DNA of 7,314 nucleotides from NCBI GenBank assembly GCA_023132075.1, contig JAGLYT010000077.1, positions 1-7,314 on the forward strand. Direction: 5' to 3'. The position numbers and the translations under genes were made by a program. Numbering within the stretch: the first letter of the stretch is position 1; the number at the start of each line of letters is the position of its first letter. This document shows positions 1 through 5,745 of the stretch, one piece after another. Source of the DNA: JAGLHV01 sp023132075 [NCBI: bacterium] (GTDB lineage Bacteria > CBDUZB01 > JAGLHV01). The notes beneath the pieces were generated by a model. The model was not told the DNA's origin, did not search any database, and was given only the letters and a program-made list of their open reading frames with translations.

Positions 1-137
1 GCCAATAACAGGGTATCATCAACTAATTTGCGGGGAATTTCTTTTTTTAGCTGTGTTCTTAAATCAATTATCTTACCTGCTACTCTACTTCTTTCTTTTT
101 GTTTAAATTTTCTTTTTAACTTGTAATAAAAAGGCAT
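1..137 (-). CDS. N-terminal fragment of a probable endonuclease/exonuclease/phosphatase-fold protein
   Basis: An open frame starts at ATG (complement of 135-137) and runs off the left edge after 45 codons, so only the N-terminus is seen. It begins MPFYYKLKRKFKQKERSRVA and ends IPRKLVDDTLLLA. An ideal Shine-Dalgarno (AAGGAG, 146-151 on the minus strand) lies 8 nt upstream, and a TATAAT box lies further upstream, so the start is well supported. The pattern of a basic helical leader followed by 'LR.QL..EIP.K..DDTLLLA' resembles the lead-in of bacterial endonuclease/exonuclease/phosphatase-family proteins, where a 'TWNIR.F' catalytic-fold strand normally follows. That strand would lie outside the window, so no catalytic residue can be checked. 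The family call is from memory of the pattern; that a real gene starts here is much surer. It is transcribed divergently from the RND pump gene and shares its control region. Confidence 0.55.
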   Translation of the reverse strand, partial: MPFYYKLKRKFKQKERSRVAGKIIDLRTQLKKEIPRKLVDDTLLL

Positions 138-145
138 TCTTTCTG

Positions 146-151
146 CTCCTT
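146..151 (-). promoter_or_regulatory. Shine-Dalgarno of the left-edge gene
   Basis: On the minus strand this reads AAGGAG, a core match to the 16S anti-Shine-Dalgarno, with 8 nt between it and the ATG at 137. It fixes the start codon of the truncated left-edge gene and is the main evidence that this short frame is translated. Confidence 0.75.
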
Positions 152-174
152 TTTGTTTTGTTGACTTATTAAAA

Positions 175-203
175 ATTATATAAGAACTTCTTCCAAAATA
201 CAA
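175..203 (-). promoter_or_regulatory. Candidate sigma-70 promoter for the left-edge gene
   Basis: On the minus strand a perfect -10 box TATAAT (175-180) is preceded, after exactly 17 nt, by TTGTAT (198-203), a 3-of-6 match to the -35 consensus. The predicted transcription start near 168 would leave a leader of about 30 nt that includes the Shine-Dalgarno. The perfect -10, correct spacing and position directly upstream of a good ribosome-binding site support the call. The weak -35 and the AT-rich background lower confidence. Confidence 0.55.
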
Positions 204-272
204 GTCTTTTCCGAATATCTTAAATTTTTAATTCCTAATTGTGAAACCTCAAAATCGGCACTAAACAAATCC

Positions 273-291
273 TTGACTTAATTTAAGTCAA
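273..291. promoter_or_regulatory. Perfect 19-bp palindrome, probable operator
   Basis: TTGACTTAA and TTAAGTCAA form perfect 9-bp inverted arms around a single central T (282). The site overlaps the -35 box and the spacer of the promoter in front of the RND gene, the usual place for a repressor that excludes RNA polymerase. The 9-1-9 geometry is typical of dimeric winged-helix or HTH regulators; DtxR- and Fur-type boxes have this length, and TetR and MarR operators can look similar. The family cannot be chosen from the site alone and no regulator gene lies in the window. It is too AT-rich and lacks a T-tract, so it is not a terminator. Confidence 0.65.
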
Positions 292-301
292 ATTATAGAA
301 T
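273..301 (+). promoter_or_regulatory. Near-consensus sigma-70 promoter driving the RND pump gene
   Basis: The -35 box TTGACT (273-278, 5 of 6 to consensus) and the -10 box TAGAAT (296-301, 5 of 6) are separated by exactly 17 nt. Transcription would start near 308 and give a leader of about 63 nt before the ATG at 371. The -35 box and most of the spacer lie inside a perfect 19-bp palindrome, so the promoter looks built to be strong when free and blocked by a bound regulator. The boxes and spacing are seen directly; use as a promoter is inferred. Confidence 0.7.
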
Positions 302-370
302 ACTTAATAACCGATTAAAACATTTTACTGAAAGTATTTTGAAGTTTTATCGTAAGTGGGGAAAAATAAA

Positions 371-3300
371 ATGTTTGCCTTTTTTATTAACCGAAAGTTA
401 TTAGTTAACATTATCGTAGTCTTATTTATTACCGCCGGATTTATCTCACTAAAGAACACCCCCAGAGAAGGAATGCCCGCTATTGATCTCAATCAATTAT
501 CCATCGTTACCAGATATCCCGGGGCTTCACCGGAAGATGTAGAATTAAATGTCACCTTTAAAATCGAAGAACAATTACAAGAGGTGGCTGGACTGGTGGA
601 AATAACTTCTGTTTCTATAGAAAATAGTTCTTCGATTATGGTACAAATTGATGAATCTCTGGGAAAAAAACGCATGGGGGAAATCAAAGATGATGTCCAA
701 AAAGCAATTGACAGCATTGATGATTTACCTGAGGAAATAGAAGACAGGCCTCTTGTCACCGAAATAAAAACCAGTGATATACCTGTTATCGAAATAGCTT
801 TATCACATAAGGACAAAGAATATTTACGGGAAACAGCAATAAAATTAGAAAGAAAAATAGAAAAATTAAAAGGAGTAGCCGGTGTAAATAAAATCGGTTA
901 TTTCGATAAAGAAATACACATAGAAGTAGACCCCGGGCAAATGAAAAAAGCATTCATTTCTTTGCCTGAAATTGTAAGTTCTATTCAAAAAAGAAATCTC
1001 CGCTCTACCTCCGGAACTATGGAATCATACCAGGGCTTAAAAAATATTGTTATCCTGAATAAGTTTAAAAATCCTCTGGATGTAGAAAATGTTATTTTAC
1101 GCAGTAATTTTGATTTTAAAAATATCAAGTTAAAAGAAATTTCCCGGGTAAAAATGTCAGAAAAAGACAACCATTTTATCATTAGAAATAATGGCCAATA
1201 CGGTATGTCACTGGTAGTAAGAAAAAAGAACAAGGCAGACATTATTAGAACTATCAGCCGTATCAAATCTCTAATAAAAAAAGATACTTTTAACAACTTA
1301 ACCGTCGCTTTCATCAATGACCAGTCTAAAACAACCAGAACACGTCTTCGTTTATTAACTTCCAATGGACTCATTGGCTTTGTACTGGTATTAATTCTTT
1401 TGTTTGCCTTCCTGAATCCTAAAGCTGCTTTTTGGACTTCTTTTGGTATCCCTTTTTGTTTTATTGCCGCCTTCTCTTTCTTTCCTCTTTTTAATATAAC
1501 TATTAGTGCCATGGCTCTGGCTGGATTGATTATCGTACTGGGAATAATCGTCGATGACGCTATTGTAATCTCCGAAAAAATAGCCACTTATCAGGAAACA
1601 GGGATGGAACCCAAAAAAGCATCTTTAATGGCCTTAAAAGAAATGGCCGGCCCGATTACTGCCGCTTCTATTACTACCATTTGCGCTTATATCCCGCTGT
1701 TTTTTTTAGGAGGGCGTCCGGGAAAATTCGTTTGGGCTATTCCAGCCATTGTTATCATTATCATTTTAATTTCTTTGTTTGAATGTTTTCTTATTTTACC
1801 CAACCATTTAAGCCACGGAAAAAGTAAAGTCAAACCTAAACCTTTATGGTTAATCAATATAGAAATTTTTTACCAGAAATTGTTACATAAATTTATAAAA
1901 GCCAGGTATTTTTTCATTGTTTTTTTTATGCTTATTTTAGTATCTATGATGGTATTAGCCAAATCTTACTTAAAATTTCAAATGTTTCCACAATCAGGGA
2001 TTGATACTTTCTACATTAAAGTAGAAGGAACTAAAAACCAAAGTATAATTGAAACAGAAGAAACAGTTATCCAAATAGAAAAAATAATCGCTTCTTTGCC
2101 GGAAAAAGAATTACTGGCCTATACTTCCCGTATCGGACATCATTCAATTTCTAAAACAAAAAATTTCGGAGACCATGAAAACTGGGCAATTATTTCCGTT
2201 TTTCTCACCTCTGATACAAAAAGGGAAAGAACTGCCGGAGTAATTATTAAAGAATTAAGAAAAAAAATAAAATTACCCCCGGAAACTAAAATAATTTTCG
2301 ACAAGAAAAAAATAGGCCCGATAAACAAAAAACCGGTAACTATTCATGTTATTTCCAACAATAATGACATCCGTACCGCCGCAGAAGAAAAAATCATCTC
2401 TTTCCTCACAAAAATGAAAAAAATGGGAGTTTCCGATATTGATAGTGACCATAAAGACGGCAAGGACGAATTAGTCATTAATCTAAACCATCTCAAAATG
2501 GCTTCCTTAGGTATATCTACTGCTGATGTAGCTCAAACCCTTAAGATCGCTTTTGACGGAATTATTGTTACGTCTATAAGAACCGTTGAGGAAGAAATTG
2601 AGTATCGCTTAATTTTAAATAAACAAAGCCGCAAAAACGAAAAGGTCATTAATTCCCTGGGCATAAAAAATAAAGAAGGCGCGTTGATAAACTTAAAAAG
2701 TTTTACTAACTATACCACCAGAAAAGCAGCTTTAGCTGTTTATCATCGTAACGGAATAAGAAGCACAACCATTACTGCAGAAATAAACCCAAAAAAAATA
2801 ACTGCTTTAGAATCAGCAGACTACATAAAAACCAATCTTCTGGCTCAGTGGGAAAAACCGGATAACCTGGAAATAGTAATAGGCGGTGAAGCACAGGATA
2901 CTAAAGACATTATGGGTGGAATAAAAATTGCTATCCTTTTATCTCTTCTTCTAATTTTTTGTACCATTGCCATTATGCTTGACTCGTTAACCCAACCGCT
3001 ACTGATTATGTCTATTATTCCCTTCGAGGTAATCGGGATTATTACTGCTTTATTTCTTCACGGACAAAATATTTCCATGTTTGTTTTATTAGCCCTGGTA
3101 AGTCTTTCCGGGATAGTAGTAAACGACTCCATTGTTATGGTGGACACATTAAACAAGGCATTAAAAAATAAAGTTGCAAAGACAAGAAATAAGTCGGAGT
3201 TTTACGAATTTATTTCGCTTAATGCTAAATCCCGCCTCCGGCCTATTCTTTTAACTACCCTGACTACCCTGGCCGGTTTAATTCCTATGGCTTACGGATG

Positions 3301-3433
3301 GGGAGGATATGAAAAAATGCTCTCACCTATGTCTTTAGCCTTTAGCTGGGGATTAATGTTTGCCACTATTATTACCCTTTTTATGATTCCTTCTTTATAT
3401 GTAATTTTGGAAGATTTGAAAGGGAAGAAATAG
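371..3433 (+). CDS. RND-superfamily efflux pump, inner-membrane permease subunit (AcrB/COG0841 type)
   Basis: Proton-driven trimeric inner-membrane pump subunit, 1020 aa from ATG 371, close to the usual 1020-1050. I chose ATG 371 because a purine-rich TAAGTGGGGA (353-362) sits about 8 nt upstream; GTG 356 would add five residues but lacks a Shine-Dalgarno. Numbered from ATG 371: TM1 about 8-26; first porter region about 35-325, with the family motif YPGASPEDVE at 49-58; TM2-6 about 330-476; TM7 about 513-532; second porter region about 540-850; TM8-12 about 851-1013. TM4 carries the paired aspartates of the proton relay in IIVDDAIVISE (D395, D396). TM10 reads GIVVNDSIVMVD, so the lysine at AcrB position 940 is Asn here, as in a distinct COG0841 subgroup. 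RLRPILLTTLTT leads into TM11. The substrate is unknown. No HlyD-type adaptor or TolC-like channel is adjacent, so partners must be encoded elsewhere. It is probably controlled by the palindrome-overlapped promoter at 273-301. Confidence 0.93.
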   Translation: MFAFFINRKLLVNIIVVLFITAGFISLKNTPREGMPAIDLNQLSIVTRYPGASPEDVELNVTFKIEEQLQEVAGLVEITSVSIENSSSIMVQIDESLGKKRMGEIKDDVQKAIDSIDDLPEEIEDRPLVTEIKTSDIPVIEIALSHKDKEYLRETAIKLERKIEKLKGVAGVNKIGYFDKEIHIEVDPGQMKKAFISLPEIVSSIQKRNLRSTSGTMESYQGLKNIVILNKFKNPLDVENVILRSNFDFKNIKLKEISRVKMSEKDNHFIIRNNGQYGMSLVVRKKNKADIIRTISRIKSLIKKDTFNNLTVAFINDQSKTTRTRLRLLTSNGLIGFVLVLILLFAFLNPKAAFWTSFGIPFCFIAAFSFFPLFNITISAMALAGLIIVLGIIVDDAIVISEKIATYQETGMEPKKASLMALKEMAGPITAASITTICAYIPLFFLGGRPGKFVWAIPAIVIIIILISLFECFLILPNHLSHGKSKVKPKPLWLINIEIFYQKLLHKFIKARYFFIVFFMLILVSMMVLAKSYLKFQMFPQSGIDTFYIKVEGTKNQSIIETEETVIQIEKIIASLPEKELLAYTSRIGHHSISKTKNFGDHENWAIISVFLTSDTKRERTAGVIIKELRKKIKLPPETKIIFDKKKIGPINKKPVTIHVISNNNDIRTAAEEKIISFLTKMKKMGVSDIDSDHKDGKDELVINLNHLKMASLGISTADVAQTLKIAFDGIIVTSIRTVEEEIEYRLILNKQSRKNEKVINSLGIKNKEGALINLKSFTNYTTRKAALAVYHRNGIRSTTITAEINPKKITALESADYIKTNLLAQWEKPDNLEIVIGGEAQDTKDIMGGIKIAILLSLLLIFCTIAIMLDSLTQPLLIMSIIPFEVIGIITALFLHGQNISMFVLLALVSLSGIVVNDSIVMVDTLNKALKNKVAKTRNKSEFYEFISLNAKSRLRPILLTTLTTLAGLIPMAYGWGGYEKMLSPMSLAFSWGLMFATIITLFMIPSLYVILEDLKGKK

Positions 3434-3463
3434 ACACTTCACATATTATAACGGAATAGAATA

Positions 3464-3682
3464 ATGACTAATAATGATATATTAAAAAAACTTAGAATTG
3501 CATTGAATCTGAAAGATATTGATATGATTGAAATTTTAAAACTTGCAGATTTTGAAATTTCAAAATCCGAACTGTCTGCTCTTTTTAGAAGAGAGGACCA
3601 CAAAAATTATAAAGAATGCGGTGACCAAATTTTAAGACGTTTTTTAAACGGACTTATTATCCGAAACAGAGGAAAAAAATAA
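3464..3682 (+). CDS. Single-domain DUF1456 (YehS-like) protein
   Basis: A 72-residue protein of unknown function. It matches the DUF1456 repeat across its whole length: 'NNDILKKLRIAL.LKD..MIEIL' at the N-terminus, 'S.LSALFRREDHKNYKECGDQILRRFLNGL' in the second half, and a terminal RGKK. E. coli YehS, as I recall it, has two such repeats in about 156 aa. This gene holds one, and it most resembles the second YehS repeat (the DHKN..ECGDQ.LR.FL run) but ends like the first (NGLI..RGK). There is no signal peptide or membrane segment, so it is probably cytosolic. The start is preceded by a modest GGAAT (3453-3457), 6 nt away. It begins 30 bp after the RND stop on the same strand with no good promoter between, so co-transcription is likely. 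Neither flank holds a remnant of a second repeat, so it appears complete rather than broken. Confidence 0.85.
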   Translation: MTNNDILKKLRIALNLKDIDMIEILKLADFEISKSELSALFRREDHKNYKECGDQILRRFLNGLIIRNRGKK

Positions 3683-3738
3683 AACAGAAGCCAAATTAGG
3701 CAGGCTACTTTGAAGTATTAATTATTGTTATTGCCAAT

Positions 3739-5571
3739 TTACTTTTTTTCTGCTAAAAGAATAATGTGCTTTAATTCTTCCTCGTTTTTTGCCTCAAACC
3801 ACCTATCTTTAAAGTCAGGCTTTTGGGTAATCTGGGCAATAGCAGCTAAAATTTTCAAATGTAAAACACGCTCACCAAAAGCACCCACAAGCACAAAGGC
3901 AATATGCACTAATTGATCTTGAGGAAAAATAATACCTGTTCTTGCCCGAACTAAAACCAGTTTATCCTCATTTTTTCCTCTAACGAAAATATGAGGAATA
4001 GCCAACCCGTTTGCTATTACAGTGCTTGATTCTTTTTCCCTGTACACAAATTTCTCAAATATCTCTTTAGCACTCAAGTTCAGTTCTTTATGTAAAAACT
4101 CTGAAATTTCTTTAAAAAAATCTTCCATTTTTATAGGTTCTATTATATCTAAAACCCTGCTTTCCTCAACAAGCTTACCGAATTTCTCCTCAATAAGCCC
4201 TTCCCGCTTAATAACGATTTCTTTTAATTCGGTAAGCAAATTTCCTGATGCTAATTCTTTATCCTTAGCCACCAGGTGTTCTAAAACATGTATAAGGGCT
4301 GAGTTTTGTGATGCTCTCTTCTGTGCATAAATTTTGTACCAGCAAAATCCCAGCAGGAGAAGTATCGTAGTCATAAAAACAATTACCGTTCCCATTTCTA
4401 TCAAAAGAAATACTCCCCCTAACACTCCTAAAACCTGCAAGTAAGGATAAAAAGGAGCGTAAAATTTTGGTTTGTAACTCAAGATTTTACTTTCCCTAAA
4501 CAAAATTAAAGTCAAGTTGGCAAAAATATAAAGCAAAATTAACACACTGGAAGCAACTTTAACTAATAAATCCAGTTTTAATATCATAATAGATACAATC
4601 ATAAAAAAACCCGTAAAAAGAATAGATATATACGGTGTTTTAAATCTTTTACTAATCTTTTGAAAAACCGAAGGTAAAAGCTTATCTCTACTCATCCCCA
4701 AAGGGTAGCGGGAAGCGGTCATAATTCCTGCATTAGCAGTTGAAATAAAGGCTAAAAATGCACCTACGCTTATTATTATTTTTAAAAAATTCCCTCCAAA
4801 AATTCCCGCTGCATCAGATATAGGAGTAACGGTTGTTTTTAAACTTGCCGCATCCGAAACCCCTATTGTCACAAAAATAACCACAGCATATAAAATAGAA
4901 GTTACCCCAATAGAAAGAATCATACCTAAGGGTAACACTCTCCCCGGATTTTTTATTTCCTCGGCTAATGCTGCAACCTTAGTCAATCCGCCGTAAGAGA
5001 TAAAAACAAAGCTGGTCGTAGCAAACATAGCATTGAATCCATGGGTAAAAAACGGAGAAAAATTTCCAAGATCAACCTTTGTAGTACCAGAACTAATATA
5101 CCCCACAAGTATCCCTATAAGTCCTAATACTAAAAATGACTGGAAGTTTCCTGCCTCTTTTACGCCTATTAAATTCAATATAATAAAAAACAGACAACAA
5201 TAGAGAGCAATAACATTTAAAGGTAAATGGGTTATTATACTCAAGTAAGCACCCATACCCAATAAGGCAAAAGAACCTTTTAAGCTCAGCGAAAACCACG
5301 TACAAAAACCAGCGATAGTCCCGAAAAGAGGACCAAATCCTCTCATTATATAGAAATAATCACCCCCGGCTTTCGGCATAGCAGTCGTTAATTCTGCCAT
5401 ACTTAAAAGCGCAGGAAGACAAAATATTCCTGCTATGGCATAAGAAAGAATTACCGAAGGACCCGCCTTAGCAAAGGCTAACCCCGGCAAAATAAACAAC
5501 CCGGAACTAATCATTGCCCCTGTCGCAATACAGAAAACATTTAAAAGAGTAAGTTCTTTTTTTAATTCCAT
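3739..5571 (-). CDS. APC-family amino acid permease fused to a C-terminal PTS EIIA-like domain
   Basis: A 610-residue inner-membrane protein. Residues about 8-418 form an APC-superfamily (COG0531) transporter with roughly twelve membrane segments. The TM1 substrate-binding break is GAMISSGLFILPG (18-30), PKAGGDYFYI follows at 66-75, and TM6 plus its loop read FISYGG...AEEIKNPGR (180-211). Residues about 425-480 are a charged, probably helical linker. Residues about 480-605 resemble the fructose/mannitol/PtsN-type EIIA fold: ANGLAIPH holds the candidate phospho-histidine H527, and H571 in LHLKILAAIAQI matches the second conserved histidine. Ordinary APC permeases end near 430-500 aa, so the extra domain is a true fusion. 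Phosphorylation of H527 by an HPr-like carrier could tie uptake to cell energy state; this is inference. The amino acid carried is unknown. The start is fixed by AAAGGA (5581-5586), 9 nt upstream of the ATG. The gene lies 174 bp downstream of rtcB on the same strand and converges on the DUF1456 gene, 56 bp away. Confidence 0.92.
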   Translation of the reverse strand: MELKKELTLLNVFCIATGAMISSGLFILPGLAFAKAGPSVILSYAIAGIFCLPALLSMAELTTAMPKAGGDYFYIMRGFGPLFGTIAGFCTWFSLSLKGSFALLGMGAYLSIITHLPLNVIALYCCLFFIILNLIGVKEAGNFQSFLVLGLIGILVGYISSGTTKVDLGNFSPFFTHGFNAMFATTSFVFISYGGLTKVAALAEEIKNPGRVLPLGMILSIGVTSILYAVVIFVTIGVSDAASLKTTVTPISDAAGIFGGNFLKIIISVGAFLAFISTANAGIMTASRYPLGMSRDKLLPSVFQKISKRFKTPYISILFTGFFMIVSIMILKLDLLVKVASSVLILLYIFANLTLILFRESKILSYKPKFYAPFYPYLQVLGVLGGVFLLIEMGTVIVFMTTILLLLGFCWYKIYAQKRASQNSALIHVLEHLVAKDKELASGNLLTELKEIVIKREGLIEEKFGKLVEESRVLDIIEPIKMEDFFKEISEFLHKELNLSAKEIFEKFVYREKESSTVIANGLAIPHIFVRGKNEDKLVLVRARTGIIFPQDQLVHIAFVLVGAFGERVLHLKILAAIAQITQKPDFKDRWFEAKNEEELKHIILLAEKK

Positions 5572-5644
5572 TTCTTTATTTCCTTTGTTTCAACAATTTA
5601 CAAGGGTTCTGGAAAACAAACATTCTGCTTGCTTTTTTTAAAAT

Positions 5645-5674
5645 ATCATATTTTTAGTAAGTATACAAGGATAA
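5645..5674 (-). promoter_or_regulatory. Weak candidate promoter for the permease-EIIA gene
   Basis: In the 174-bp gap behind rtcB the minus strand carries TATGAT (5645-5650, 5 of 6 to the -10 consensus) with TTATCC (5669-5674, 3 of 6 to the -35 consensus) 18 nt upstream. An alternative pairing uses TTGTAT with a poorer -10. Transcription from here would give a leader of about 65 nt. The gap is long enough for a separate promoter, but the AT-rich sequence makes such matches easy to find by chance. The gap holds no other convincing signal. Confidence 0.25.
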
Positions 5675-5745
5675 AATCTATAGAGTTAGCATCAATAACT
5701 TTGGGGATATTTTTCCCTTTCATCATAGACACTAAGGAACATCCT

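Noticed and set aside
286-291. Use of the palindrome's right arm as a -35 box for leftward transcription
   Set aside because: The minus strand does read TTGACT here, but no acceptable -10 box lies 16-18 nt further left. The TATAAT at 175-180 is a far better candidate for the left-edge gene.
356-370. GTG at 356 as the start of the RND protein
   Set aside because: It would add five residues but has no Shine-Dalgarno at a suitable distance. The purine-rich TAAGTGGGGA over this site fits initiation at ATG 371 instead. The choice is not certain.
985-1587. A 200-codon open frame on the minus strand inside the RND gene
   Set aside because: It is fully antisense to porter and TM segments with clear RND motifs, has no Shine-Dalgarno, and shows no recognisable protein pattern.
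3660-3706. Possible minus-strand terminator after the permease-EIIA gene
   Set aside because: AGCC...GGCT can pair and is followed by a T-rich stretch, but the stem is only 3-4 bp with a long loop, and the T-tract is simply the complement of lysine codons of the DUF1456 gene. It is too weak to call.
5701-5720. Short inverted repeat GGGA...TCCC downstream of rtcB
   Set aside because: The stem is about 4 bp with a loop of 6 and no proper U-tract on the minus strand, so it is not a convincing terminator.
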